DNA from: an uncultured Collinsella sp.
Lineage (GTDB): Bacteria; Actinomycetota; Coriobacteriia; Coriobacteriales; Coriobacteriaceae
Assembly: GCA_947507155.1 (NCBI GenBank)
Contig: CANNOC010000011.1
Span: 1-64,000, forward strand
Reading direction: 5' to 3'
DNA length: 64,000 nt
Below, one piece after another: positions 8,308 to 17,138 of this stretch. The notes beneath the pieces were generated by a model that saw nothing but the letters and a program-made list of their open reading frames with translations, searched no databases and was not told the origin of the DNA. Position 1 is the first letter of the stretch; every line of letters starts with the position of its first letter. A program made the position numbers and the translations under genes.

Positions 8308-8550
8308 ATGGACCGCTCCGAAATCTTCGATAAGATCGCCGAAATTGCCGCTGACGTGCTGGGCGTCGATGTCGCCGACATTAGCGACGAGACCACTTTT
8401 GACGATCTCGATGCCGATTCGCTCGAGCGTCTGCAGCTGGTGACGGCCATTGAGGACGAGTTCGACCTCGAAATCGATGACGAGACCCTGCTGTCGCTCA
8501 ACTCTGTCGCCGACGCCGTCGACGCGATCGAAAACGCCAAGGAGGCCTAA
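8308..8550 (+). CDS. acpP: Acyl carrier protein
   Basis: 80-residue acidic ACP that carries acyl chains on a 4'-phosphopantetheine arm during fatty acid synthesis. The attachment site is Ser38 in FDDLDADSLERLQL, the standard DSL motif. GAGAGGAAG precedes the ATG, and rnc starts 3 nt after the stop. CoaD, encoded upstream, makes the precursor of the prosthetic group. Confidence 0.97.
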   Translation: MDRSEIFDKIAEIAADVLGVDVADISDETTFDDLDADSLERLQLVTAIEDEFDLEIDDETLLSLNSVADAVDAIENAKEA

Positions 8551-8553
8551 GTC

Positions 8554-9279
8554 TTGGCTTTGTCTGAACGACTCACGCGTGCCCAGGAGATCCTGGGCCA
8601 TGAGTTCAATAACAAGGTGCTGCTGCGCGCGGCGCTCACGCATCCCTCGGCCGTCGAGGGCCTGCCGGTCTCTGCCAGCTATGAGCGCCTTGAATTTTTG
8701 GGCGATTCCATTTTGGGCGCCGTGGTGGCCCGTTCGCTCTTTGAGTCCTATCCCGAGTTTGACGAGGGCAAGCTCACGCGCCTGAAGGTGTCCCTTGTCT
8801 CGGGCGCCACGCTGTCCGAGGTGTCGCACGAGCTGGGTATCGACGACATCATCATCTTTGGCGCCTCCGAGACCGGTACCGGCGCGCGCGGCCTGCACTC
8901 GGCGCTTGAGAACGTTTACGAGTCGCTCGTGGGCGCGTTGTATCTGGATGCCGGTTGGGATGCGGCGGCGGAGTTCATCCACCGTACGCTTAAGCCGCAC
9001 CTGGCCACCGAGCGTGCCGAGCACCCCGCGAACCCCAAGTCGTTCTTGCAGGAGTGCGTGCAGGCAGACGGCCACGAGCCTCCCGCGTATAAGCTGGTCG
9101 GCTCCGAGGGCCCCGCACATGCGCCCACCTTTACCGCTGTGGTGCTCATCGACGGTATTCGCCAGGGCCGCGGCACCGGTTCCTCCAAGAAGGAGGCCGA
9201 GGGGGCCGCTGCTCTCGAGGCGCTCGACCGCATGGGCTACACCACCAACGGCGTGATTCTTAACAAGAAGCCTGTTTAA
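8554..9279 (+). CDS. rnc: Ribonuclease III
   Basis: RNase III, 241 residues, cleaves double-stranded RNA in rRNA maturation and mRNA turnover. The signature ERLEFLGDSILGAVVA (about residues 44-59) supplies the catalytic acidic residues, and a second acidic block is ENVYESLVGALYLDAGWDAA. The C-terminal dsRNA-binding domain contains GSSKKEAEGAAALEAL. The start is a TTG at 8554, supported by AAGGAGG at the end of acpP with an 8-nt spacer. Many long palindromic RNAs in this window would be natural substrates (inference). Confidence 0.96.
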   Translation: MALSERLTRAQEILGHEFNNKVLLRAALTHPSAVEGLPVSASYERLEFLGDSILGAVVARSLFESYPEFDEGKLTRLKVSLVSGATLSEVSHELGIDDIIIFGASETGTGARGLHSALENVYESLVGALYLDAGWDAAAEFIHRTLKPHLATERAEHPANPKSFLQECVQADGHEPPAYKLVGSEGPAHAPTFTAVVLIDGIRQGRGTGSSKKEAEGAAALEALDRMGYTTNGVILNKKPV

Positions 9280-9289
9280 GCGAGGAACC

Positions 9290-12200
9290 GTGTATCTCAA
9301 GTCCCTCACGCTCAAAGGGTTCAAGTCGTTTGCCGACCGCGCCCATATGTCATTTGAGCCTGGCCTGACCGTCATCGTCGGTCCCAACGGCTCGGGAAAA
9401 TCGAACATCTCCGACTCGATTCTGTGGGTCCTGGGCGAGCAGAGTGCCAAGCAGCTGCGCGGCCAGGCCATGGAGGACGTCATCTTCTCGGGCTCGTCGG
9501 CGCGCAAGCCGGTGGGTGTCGCCGAGGTCACGCTGGTGCTCGATAACTCGGACCATATGCTGCCCGTCGACTTTGACGAGGTCGCCATTACCCGTCGCAT
9601 GTACCGCTCGGGCGAAAGCGAGTACCTCATCAACTCGAGCCCGTGCCGCCTGATGGACATTCAGGACATCCTGCACGATTCGGGCCTGGGCAAGGATACG
9701 CATTCCATCATCAGCCAGGGCAAGCTCGATGCCATTTTGCAGAGCCGCCCCGAGGAGCGCCGCGCCCTTATTGAGGAGGCTGCCGGCATCTCCAAGCACA
9801 AGCGCCGCAAGGAGCGTGCGCTCAAAAAGATTAAATCGATGGACGAGCACCTGACCCGTGCCCGCGACATCAATAAGGAGATCGCCCGCCAGCTGCGGCC
9901 GCTGGAGCGTCAGGTCGATCGCGCGCGCAAGTACAAAGAGCTGTCCTCGCGTGCGAACGAGCTTACGCAGATGCTGGCCGTCGACGAGCTTCGTTCGCTG
10001 CAGTCGCAGTGGAACGACCTGGAGAGCCGCTCCAAGGAGGGCGCTGCCGAGCTTGAGCTTGCGCAATACCGCTTGGGCGAAAAGGAGCGCGAGCTCGAGA
10101 AGCTCCAGGTCATGCTCGAGGAAAAGGGCCTGTTTGTGGGTGATCTGGGCGAGCAGCGCCGTCATATGCAAGACGTGGTCGGCCGCATCAACTCCGACAT
10201 GCGCCTACTCGAGGAAAAGGGCCACAACATGGTGTCGCGCCTGTCCGACATGCGCGGCCAGATCTCGAGCTCTGAGCATCAGCGTCGTCGCGTGGTCGAG
10301 GAGCTCGAGGATGCGCGTGCCCAGCTTGAGGAAGTGACCGGTGCGCGCATGCAGGCCCAGGACGACGTTGACGCCGCCGGTCCTGCCGCCGCCCAGCTCC
10401 ACGAGCGTCGCGTGGCGCTCGACAATCAGATTTCGCAGCTCACGCGCGAGCAGCGCGATGTGCAGCGTGTGACCGATAACGCCGCGCTCGAGCTCGCCAA
10501 GGTGAAGGACTCGCTGAGCAACGCCGAGGTCGAGGACAACATGTACGCCTCGCGCCTGGAGCAGATCGACGAGCAGCTCGAGGAGGTAACGGCCTCGCTC
10601 GAGAGCCGTCGCGACCGCGCTGAGGAACTTGACGGTGCGCTCGATCAGGCCCGCCAGGCCCAGATTGATGCTCGCGAGGCCACCGAGGTCGCCCGTGCGG
10701 CGCTGAAGGACTTGCGTAATCGTGAGAGTGAGGCGCGCAACAAACTTTCCGAGGTGCGCTCGGAGCTTGCCAGCCAAAAGAAGCTCGATGCCCGCATGGC
10801 CGACAGCTCGCCGCTGGTGAGCCGTCTGATGGGCGCGATGGGCGATGATGTCTCGGGTCGTCTGGGCGACGTGCTCGAGGCTCCTCGTGAGCTCGAGGGC
10901 CTGGTCGAGCAGCTGCTTGCTGGCGATATCGATGCCTTGCTGTTTGATGACGCCGCTACGCTTGAGCGCGCCGGTCGTGCGGCTCTGGACCAAAAGAAGG
11001 CCTCGGGCGAGGCGCTGCTGGTGGGTCGCGGCGTGAGCGGCTCTGCTGCTGCCAAGGGCGCCGCCGGTTCTCGTTTGGTCGACCGTCTGTCCGTGCGTTC
11101 CGGGTATGGCCCGGTTGTCGAGGCCCTGCTCGGCGGCTATTACGTGGTCGATGACTTGGCTGCCGCGCTGGCGGCACCAGTCGTTGACGGTGTGACCTAT
11201 GTGACGCCCGATGGCGCCCGCGTGAGCTGTGGCGGCCTGGTGCGCGTGGGACTCGATGCCGGCGAGGCTTCGGGTGCCCTGGAGCGCAAGCGTCGCATTC
11301 GCGAGCTGGAGGGCCTTGAGCCCGATTTGGCTGCCGTGTTTGAGCATGTGTCGGATCAGGTCGTCGAGGCCAATGCGGCCGTCGAGGAGGCGCGTGCCGC
11401 CGAGGGCGATGCCGCCGGCGAGATCGCCCGTCTTGAGGGCGAGCGCCGCTCGCTGCTCTCCGAGATCGGCCGCCTGGAGCAAAGCGCCAACAACGCCGAG
11501 GTCGAGCGCGTGCGCATCTCCAAGCGCCGCGAGCAGGCCGCCGAGGCCGTTCGCGCTGCGCGCCCGCGCGTGGACGAGCTCACCCGTTCTCGTGACGAGG
11601 CCCGCGCGCAGGCAAGCGACCTGGGTCTCCAGATTGCCGAAGCCAACGACGAGCTCGATCGCGTGCGTCGTGACGATTCCGAGGCAGCCGGTAAGCTCGC
11701 CGATGCCAAGGTCCGCCTGGCTCAGACGAGCGAGCGTCTGCGTTCGCTGAAGGGCCGCGTGCCCGACCTGGAGCATCGCCTGGAGGGCATCGACCGCCGT
11801 ATCCGCGGAACACGCCAGGCTTCGCGCTCGCTCGAGTTGCTGCGTCTGCGCGTCGACCCCATGCACGAGCGCTATTCGGCCCTTCTGGAGCGCGCGTCGG
11901 ATTGGGCCGCGCGTCTGCGTGACCAGGCCTCTCTGGAGGAGGCGGACTCCGCTTCGCTCAAGAAGACCATCGAGGATGCCAAGGCAGAGGTTACCCGCGC
12001 TAAGGAGCGGGTCGATACCGCCTCCGCCACGCAAAACGAGTTCAAGGTCGCGCGTGGCAAGCTCGAGGTGCAGGTAGAGGCCGCCATTAAGGCCATTACC
12101 GCCGATGGCACCACGGTACTCGAGGAAGCGCTCATGCTTCCTGCGCCCACCGACCGTGACGCTGCTGAGCGCGAGCTCAACCAGCTCGTGCGTCAGATCA

Positions 12201-12826
12201 ACAACCTGGGCCCTGTGAACCAGGTTGCCATGGAGGAGTACGAGCAGCTCAAGCGCCGTGCCGATTACATCGAGGAGCAACTTGCCGATCTGGAGAGCGC
12301 GCGCAAGGCGCTCACCAAGATCACCGTGGCGATCGACCGCAAGATGCGCAAGGCGTTCCTGGTGACGTTTGAGAAGGTCGACGCGAACTTCCGTGAGATC
12401 TTCGCCATGCTCTTCCCGGGCGGTCAGGCTCATCTGGAGATGACCGATCCCGAGCATCCTGCCGAGACGGGTATCGAGGTCGTGGCGCAGCCGCGCGGCA
12501 AGCGCATCACCAAGATGATGCTCATGTCGGGTGGCGAGAAGAGCCTGACGGCGCTCGCCCTGCTCTTTGCCGTGTACCGCACGCGCACGGTGCCGTTCTA
12601 TGTGCTGGACGAGGTCGAGGCGGCACTCGATGACGCAAACCTGTCCAAGCTTATCGGCGCCCTCGACGTGTTGCGTTCCGATACGCAGCTCTTGGTTATC
12701 TCGCATCAGCGCCGTACTATGGAGGACGCTGACGTTCTCTACGGCGTCTCGATGCAAGCCGACGGCGTCAGTCGCGTCGTCTCGCAAAAACTCGATCGCG
12801 AAACCGGAAAGGTCGTGAATGCATAA
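9290..12826 (+). CDS. smc: Chromosome segregation ATPase SMC
   Basis: Full-length SMC (1178 residues), the DNA-loop-extruding condensin ATPase. Head: Walker A GPNGSGKS at 31-38. Two long coiled-coil arms (about 165-500 and 680-1010) flank a Gly-rich hinge (about 510-660). C-terminal head: signature LMSGGEKSLTALALLF and Walker B FYVLDEVEAALDD. The start is GTG, 10 nt after rnc, and the TAA overlaps the ftsY ATG. The ScpA/ScpB partners are not in the window. Confidence 0.97.
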   Translation: MYLKSLTLKGFKSFADRAHMSFEPGLTVIVGPNGSGKSNISDSILWVLGEQSAKQLRGQAMEDVIFSGSSARKPVGVAEVTLVLDNSDHMLPVDFDEVAITRRMYRSGESEYLINSSPCRLMDIQDILHDSGLGKDTHSIISQGKLDAILQSRPEERRALIEEAAGISKHKRRKERALKKIKSMDEHLTRARDINKEIARQLRPLERQVDRARKYKELSSRANELTQMLAVDELRSLQSQWNDLESRSKEGAAELELAQYRLGEKERELEKLQVMLEEKGLFVGDLGEQRRHMQDVVGRINSDMRLLEEKGHNMVSRLSDMRGQISSSEHQRRRVVEELEDARAQLEEVTGARMQAQDDVDAAGPAAAQLHERRVALDNQISQLTREQRDVQRVTDNAALELAKVKDSLSNAEVEDNMYASRLEQIDEQLEEVTASLESRRDRAEELDGALDQARQAQIDAREATEVARAALKDLRNRESEARNKLSEVRSELASQKKLDARMADSSPLVSRLMGAMGDDVSGRLGDVLEAPRELEGLVEQLLAGDIDALLFDDAATLERAGRAALDQKKASGEALLVGRGVSGSAAAKGAAGSRLVDRLSVRSGYGPVVEALLGGYYVVDDLAAALAAPVVDGVTYVTPDGARVSCGGLVRVGLDAGEASGALERKRRIRELEGLEPDLAAVFEHVSDQVVEANAAVEEARAAEGDAAGEIARLEGERRSLLSEIGRLEQSANNAEVERVRISKRREQAAEAVRAARPRVDELTRSRDEARAQASDLGLQIAEANDELDRVRRDDSEAAGKLADAKVRLAQTSERLRSLKGRVPDLEHRLEGIDRRIRGTRQASRSLELLRLRVDPMHERYSALLERASDWAARLRDQASLEEADSASLKKTIEDAKAEVTRAKERVDTASATQNEFKVARGKLEVQVEAAIKAITADGTTVLEEALMLPAPTDRDAAERELNQLVRQINNLGPVNQVAMEEYEQLKRRADYIEEQLADLESARKALTKITVAIDRKMRKAFLVTFEKVDANFREIFAMLFPGGQAHLEMTDPEHPAETGIEVVAQPRGKRITKMMLMSGGEKSLTALALLFAVYRTRTVPFYVLDEVEAALDDANLSKLIGALDVLRSDTQLLVISHQRRTMEDADVLYGVSMQADGVSRVVSQKLDRETGKVVNA

Positions 12827-13743
12827 TGGGATTCTTTGAAGCACTCTCGCGCGGACTTGAGCGCAGCCGCGAGGCCCTCAACGAGGTCTTCTACTTTGGC
12901 GGTGAGGTCGACGAGGATTTTTGGGAGGACCTAGAGGACACTCTCGTCATGGGTGACATGGGTGCTGAGGTCGCGATCAAGGTGTCCGATGACCTGCGCG
13001 ATGCCGCGGCCAAGAAGAACCTCAAGACCGCTCCTCAGCTTCGCCGTGCCCTGGCCGAGCAGCTTGAGCAGCACTTTGTGCCCATCGAGCGCGATCCGTT
13101 CTCCGATACGCCGAGCTGCGTGCTGTTTGTGGGCATTAACGGTGCCGGCAAGACCACCACGGTCGGTAAGATCGCGAGCGCCATGTCCGCCCGCGGCAAG
13201 AACGTCGTGATCGGTTCTGCCGATACGTTCCGCGCTGCCGCCATCGAGCAGCTCGATGTGTGGGGCCAGCGCGCCGGCGTCCCCGTCATCAAGCGCGACC
13301 GTGGCTCCGACCCGGCAAGTGTTTGCTACGACGTGCTCGACGAGGCCGACAAGCGCGGCAGCGACCTGGTGCTTATCGACACTGCCGGTCGTCTGCACAC
13401 GAGCCCCGAGCTCATGCGTGAGCTTGCCAAGGTGGTTAACGTGACGCGTAAGCGCGCCGCCAATATGGCCGCCGGCCCCATGCCCGTCTCAGTCGTGCTC
13501 GTGATCGATGCCGCCACCGGCCAGAACGGTCTGAACCAGGCGCTCGAGTTTAACGAGGCACTGGGCCTGGACGGTATTATCATGACTAAGCTCGACGGCA
13601 CGGCTAAGGGCGGTATCGCCATGGCCGTGGCCGAGAAACTCAAGCTCCCGATCCTGCGCGTGGGCGTGGGCGAGCAGGTCGATGACCTGCAGGAGTTCAA
13701 TGCCAAAGATTTCTGCCGCGCCCTGGTGGGCGAGTCCAATTAA
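12826..13743 (+). CDS. ftsY: Signal recognition particle receptor FtsY
   Basis: FtsY, 305 residues, the SRP receptor GTPase that docks SRP-ribosome complexes at the membrane. It is the short form: an N domain (1-90) and G domain without the long acidic A domain of E. coli. G motifs: GINGAGKTTTVGK (about 103), DTAGRLHTSPELM, TKLDGTAKGG and GVGEQVDDLQEF. The start overlaps the smc stop by 1 nt, and ffh follows 10 nt downstream, so both halves of the SRP GTPase pair are co-transcribed. Confidence 0.97.
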   Translation: MGFFEALSRGLERSREALNEVFYFGGEVDEDFWEDLEDTLVMGDMGAEVAIKVSDDLRDAAAKKNLKTAPQLRRALAEQLEQHFVPIERDPFSDTPSCVLFVGINGAGKTTTVGKIASAMSARGKNVVIGSADTFRAAAIEQLDVWGQRAGVPVIKRDRGSDPASVCYDVLDEADKRGSDLVLIDTAGRLHTSPELMRELAKVVNVTRKRAANMAAGPMPVSVVLVIDAATGQNGLNQALEFNEALGLDGIIMTKLDGTAKGGIAMAVAEKLKLPILRVGVGEQVDDLQEFNAKDFCRALVGESN

Positions 13744-13753
13744 GGAGTGACTA

Positions 13754-15229
13754 GTGTTTGATTCCCTGAGCGATCGCCTCAACGACACATTTGACCGCCT
13801 GCGCGGCAAGGGCAAGCTGACCGAGGCCGATATTACTTCGGCCATGCGCGATATTCGCATGGCGCTGCTCGAGGCCGACGTTAACTTTAAGGTTGTCAAG
13901 GAGTTCGTCGCCAAGACCAAGGAGCGCTGCATGACCGCCGAGGTCATGGAGTCGCTGTCGCCGGCGCAAAACGTCGTCAAGATTGTGCTCGACGAGCTCA
14001 CCGAGATGCTCGGCTCCACCGAGAGCAAGCTCGTCTTTAGTAACCGTATTCCCAACGTCATCATACTCGTGGGCCTGCAGGGCTCCGGTAAGACCACGGC
14101 GGCCGTAAAGCTGGCCTACCTGCTCAAGAAGCAGGGCCGCTCGCCGTTGCTCGCCGCGTGCGACGTCTACCGTCCCGCTGCTGCCGACCAGCTGGCCACG
14201 CTCGGTGGCGAGATCGGCGTACCGGTCTTCCGCGGCGACGGTGCGCACCCGGTCGATATCGCCAAGGGCGCCATCCAGGAGGCCGTCGACCACCTGCGCG
14301 ACGTGGTCATCGTCGATACCGCCGGACGTCTTCAGATCGACGAACAGATGATGCAGGAGGCCGTGGACATCAAGAAGGCCGTCAAGCCCGATCAGGTGCT
14401 GATGGTCGTCGATGCCATGACCGGCCAGGATATCGTCAACGTCGTCTCGACCTTCGCCGAGCGCACCGACTTTGACGGCGTGATCATCTCCAAGCTCGAT
14501 GGCGACGCCCGTGGCGGCGGCGCGCTTTCCGTGCGCCAGGTGACCGGCAAGCCCATCAAGTTTGTGAGCATGGGCGAGAAGCCCGATTCGCTGGAGCCGT
14601 TCTACCCCGATCGTATGGCCAAGCGCATTCTGGGTATGGGCGACGTTGTCGGCATCATCGAGAAGGCCCAGGAGGCGGCCGACGCCGAGCAGCTCGAGGC
14701 TGCCGAGCGCATGCTGCGCGAGGGCTTCACCATGAATGACATGCTCGACCAGATGAAGGCCGTCAAGAAGATGGGCGGCATGAAGGGCATCCTGGGCATG
14801 CTTCCCGGTGGCCAGCGAGCGCTCAACCAGATGGGCGGCAACCTGGACGAGGGCATCTTCGACAAGAACGAGGCCATCATCATGTCGATGACCAAGGAGG
14901 AGCGCCTGCGTCCCTCCATCATCAACGGCCAGCGCCGCGCCCGCATCGCCAGGGGCGCCGGCGTGACCCCCACCGAGGTCAACAGCCTTATGAAGCAGTG
15001 GGGTGAGATGAATAAGATGATGGGCCGCATGCGCACGATGGCCAATCAGGCACAGGCTGGTGGCAAGAAGGGCAAGAAGGGTAAGAAGGGCAAAAAGATG
15101 CGCATGCCCAATATTCCCGGTCTGGATGCCATGGGGCTGGGCGGCATGGGCGGCCTGGGAACGGGCGGCCCCAAGTCCGATATGGATCTGCTGCGCCAGA
15201 TGGAAGCGCAGATGCGCAATAAGAAATAG
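13754..15229 (+). CDS. ffh: Signal recognition particle protein Ffh
   Basis: Ffh (SRP54), 491 residues, binds 4.5S RNA and signal peptides. N domain 1-90; G domain with GLQGSGKTTAAVKLA (about 106), DTAGRLQIDEQMM and SKLDGDARGGGAL; methionine-rich M domain from about 310, with MKKMGG-like helices. The C-terminus (about 436-475) is unusual: a run of GKK repeats followed by Met/Gly-rich sequence, a basic tail that may add RNA or membrane affinity. It starts at a GTG after AAGGAG. The 4.5S RNA gene is not in the window. Confidence 0.97.
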   Translation: MFDSLSDRLNDTFDRLRGKGKLTEADITSAMRDIRMALLEADVNFKVVKEFVAKTKERCMTAEVMESLSPAQNVVKIVLDELTEMLGSTESKLVFSNRIPNVIILVGLQGSGKTTAAVKLAYLLKKQGRSPLLAACDVYRPAAADQLATLGGEIGVPVFRGDGAHPVDIAKGAIQEAVDHLRDVVIVDTAGRLQIDEQMMQEAVDIKKAVKPDQVLMVVDAMTGQDIVNVVSTFAERTDFDGVIISKLDGDARGGGALSVRQVTGKPIKFVSMGEKPDSLEPFYPDRMAKRILGMGDVVGIIEKAQEAADAEQLEAAERMLREGFTMNDMLDQMKAVKKMGGMKGILGMLPGGQRALNQMGGNLDEGIFDKNEAIIMSMTKEERLRPSIINGQRRARIARGAGVTPTEVNSLMKQWGEMNKMMGRMRTMANQAQAGGKKGKKGKKGKKMRMPNIPGLDAMGLGGMGGLGTGGPKSDMDLLRQMEAQMRNKK

Positions 15230-15253
15230 GGCTGTAATTCCAGCTTGATATGG

Positions 15254-15290
15254 CAAAGGCCACTCGGGAGCTACCGGGCGGCCTTTGTTG
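15254..15290 (+). terminator. Terminator after ffh
   Basis: CAAAGGCC (15254-15261) pairs with GGCCTTTG (15280-15287), with an inner CGG/CCG extension, then TTGTTG. It closes the 15-kb + strand series before the minus-strand DUF134-NifX gene. Confidence 0.7.
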
Positions 15291-15349
15291 TTGGCTTTGA
15301 TTGCTGGGTTGCGTTCAGCGTCGCACCCCGAGCTCGCGGTGCCGTGCCG

Positions 15350-16114
15350 TTAGTGGCAGCCGCAGCCCTCGTGGCCCTCGTGCTCGTGATGGCCGTGGCA
15401 GCCGCAGGACTCGCCTTGCTCGTGGGTGTGCTCGTGGTCGTGGCCGTGGCAGTCGCAGGTGGCCTCGCCGGTCTGCGCGAGCGTGCCGGCAATGAGGGCC
15501 TCGACGCAGGCGTCGCAGCTGCCCTGGGCGCCCGCATAGACCGTGATGCCAGCCTGGGTGAGCGCGTTGATGGCCCCGCCTCCGATACCGCCGCAGATGA
15601 GCGTGTCTACGCCACCGTTGGCAAGCAGACCCGCCAGGGCGCCGTGACCGGTGCCGCCGGTGCCTACGACCTGCTCGTTGAGCACCTTGCCGCCCTGGAT
15701 GTCGTAGATCTTGAACTGCTCGCTGCGGCCAAAGTGCATAAAGATGTTGCCGTTGTCGTACGTCGTTGCCACCCTCATGGTGCCGACCTCCTTTGCAGGC
15801 CATGCGGCCGTCGTCGTGGTGATGGGGGAGTATGCGATATTACCGCCCTCGATACTCAGCGCGCGCCCATTGACCAGCGCGTTTGCCACCTTGCGATGTG
15901 TGCGGCTGCAAATAGCCGCCACCGTGGCGCGCGCGATGCCCATCTGCTGTGCGACTGCCTCTTGGTTAAGGCCTTCCAGGTCGCACAGGCGCAGCACCTC
16001 GAGTTCGTCGATCGTCATGTCGATGGCGTCTCCACTGGCAAGGCCGTCGGGGGTAAAGCCGCGATATTCGGGGATGATCCCAACGCGGCGCAATTTTTCG
16101 CGTCTTCCTGCCAT
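15350..16114 (-). CDS. DUF134 helix-turn-helix / NifX-NafY domain fusion with His-Cys tail
   Basis: A 254-residue fusion. Residues about 1-90 are a DUF134 DNA-binding domain (MAGRREKLRRVG start; ELEVLRLCDLEGLNQEAVAQQMGI helix-turn-helix). Residues about 110-215 are a dinitrogenase iron-molybdenum cofactor-type (NifX/NafY) domain (FMHFGRSEQFKIYDIQGG, CGGIGGGAINAL). The last ~40 residues are rich in His, Cys, Glu and Gly (CDCHGHDHEHTHE, CGCHGHHEHEG), a likely metal-binding tail. ATG 16114 is chosen because GGAGA lies 5-9 nt upstream. No nif genes are nearby, so nitrogen fixation is unlikely; a metal- or Fe-S-responsive regulator is inferred. Two palindromes flank its promoter. Confidence 0.85.
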   Translation of the reverse strand: MAGRREKLRRVGIIPEYRGFTPDGLASGDAIDMTIDELEVLRLCDLEGLNQEAVAQQMGIARATVAAICSRTHRKVANALVNGRALSIEGGNIAYSPITTTTAAWPAKEVGTMRVATTYDNGNIFMHFGRSEQFKIYDIQGGKVLNEQVVGTGGTGHGALAGLLANGGVDTLICGGIGGGAINALTQAGITVYAGAQGSCDACVEALIAGTLAQTGEATCDCHGHDHEHTHEQGESCGCHGHHEHEGHEGCGCH

Positions 16115-16128
16115 ACACTCTCCAAATC

Positions 16129-16140
16129 TGACATATGTCA
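16129..16140. promoter_or_regulatory. Palindromic operator O1 (TGACATATGTCA)
   Basis: A perfect 12-bp palindrome centred at 16134/16135, on the presumed transcription start of the DUF134-NifX gene and 15 nt before its start codon. A second copy (16181-16194) lies exactly 53 bp away. Autoregulation by the DUF134 domain is inferred. Confidence 0.7.
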
Positions 16141-16145
16141 ACAAT

Positions 16146-16173
16146 AGAATAGGGAACGTGCGGATTTGCGCAA
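16146..16173 (-). promoter_or_regulatory. Promoter of the DUF134-NifX gene
   Basis: On the minus strand, TTGCGC (16173-16168), a 16-nt spacer and TATTCT (16151-16146). The same -35 hexamer and a similar -10 serve the tRNA-Glu promoter at 60853. It sits between the two palindromic operators. Confidence 0.6.
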
Positions 16174-16180
16174 GGAATTT

Positions 16181-16194
16181 CTGGCATATGTCAG
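16181..16194. promoter_or_regulatory. Palindromic operator O2 (CTGGCATATGTCAG)
   Basis: A 14-bp palindrome with one mismatched pair, centred at 16187/16188. It shares CATATGTCA with O1 and lies just upstream of the minus-strand -35. The 53-bp centre spacing equals five helical turns, placing both sites on one DNA face. Confidence 0.65.
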
Positions 16195-16240
16195 AAAATG
16201 AGGGCTTATGTTTGGGCTGTGGGGCCGCGTGCGCCTGGGC

Positions 16241-16246
16241 TACAAT
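16241..16246 (+). promoter_or_regulatory. Putative -10 element for thyA
   Basis: TACAAT (16241-16246) lies 34 nt before the thyA ATG, in a GC-rich stretch without a recognisable -35. Confidence 0.35.
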
Positions 16247-16280
16247 GAATCTCGCTTATAGGCGACTGACAGGAGGGTCA

Positions 16281-17129
16281 ATGAGCAAAGCTGATCAGCA
16301 GTTTGTAGCCATGTGCCGCGATATTTTGGACCATGGCACCACCACCGAGGGTCAAAAGGTCCGACCGGTGTGGGAGGATGGCACCCCTGCCTATACTATT
16401 AAAAACTTTGGCGTTACGGCGCGTTACGACCTGCGCGAGGAGTTCCCTGCGCTCACCCTGCGTCGCACGGCGCTTAAGTCTGCCATGGATGAGATCTTGT
16501 GGATCTATCAAAAGAAGTCCAATAACGTCCATGACCTCAACAGCCATATCTGGGACGAGTGGGCCGACGAGACCGGTTCCATCGGCAAAGCCTACGGGTA
16601 TCAGATTGGCCAGAAAAGCCATTATGCCGAGGGCGATTTCGACCAGATGGATCGTGTGCTGTACGATCTTAAGCATACGCCGTACAGCCGCCGTATCATG
16701 ACGAACACCTATGTGTTTAACGATCTGTCCGAGATGCACCTGTATCCATGCGCCTACAGCGTGACCTATAACGTCACGCAGCGCCCGCAGGACGATAAAC
16801 CTACACTCAACATGATTCTCAACCAGCGCAGCCAGGACATTTTGGCCGCGAACAACTGGAATGTGTGCCAGTACGCCATTTTGCTGATGATGGTCGCGCA
16901 GTCGGTCGATATGATTCCCGGTGAGCTGCTGCATGTGATTGCCGATGCCCACATTTACGACCGTCATGTCGATATCGTCCGTGAACTTATCGAGCGTCCG
17001 CAGTTTGCGGCGCCTAAGGTAACGCTTAACCCCGACGTGCACGATTTCTACGCGTTTACGACAGATGACCTCATCGTCGAGGGCTATGAGCACGGTCCGC
17101 AGGTCAAGAACATTCCCATTGCGGTGTAG
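16281..17129 (+). CDS. thyA: Thymidylate synthase (ThyA)
   Basis: ThyA, 282 residues, methylates dUMP to dTMP using methylene-tetrahydrofolate. Signatures: the catalytic cysteine in LYPCAYSVTYNV, the nucleotide-binding LNQRSQDILAANNWNVCQYA, and the C-terminal HADIYDRH-equivalent (ADAHIYDRHVD). The start at 16281 follows AGGAGGG; the frame is open far upstream but this is a shadow. dfrA follows 9 nt downstream: a thyA-dfrA operon in which DHFR recycles the dihydrofolate produced by ThyA. Confidence 0.96.
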   Translation: MSKADQQFVAMCRDILDHGTTTEGQKVRPVWEDGTPAYTIKNFGVTARYDLREEFPALTLRRTALKSAMDEILWIYQKKSNNVHDLNSHIWDEWADETGSIGKAYGYQIGQKSHYAEGDFDQMDRVLYDLKHTPYSRRIMTNTYVFNDLSEMHLYPCAYSVTYNVTQRPQDDKPTLNMILNQRSQDILAANNWNVCQYAILLMMVAQSVDMIPGELLHVIADAHIYDRHVDIVRELIERPQFAAPKVTLNPDVHDFYAFTTDDLIVEGYEHGPQVKNIPIAV

Positions 17130-17138
17130 GTGGTGCTC

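Noticed and set aside
15711..16280. In-frame upstream extension of thyA by about 190 codons
   Set aside because: It runs antisense through the DUF134-NifX gene and has no ThyA homology; AGGAGGG and the conserved N-terminus fix the start at 16281.
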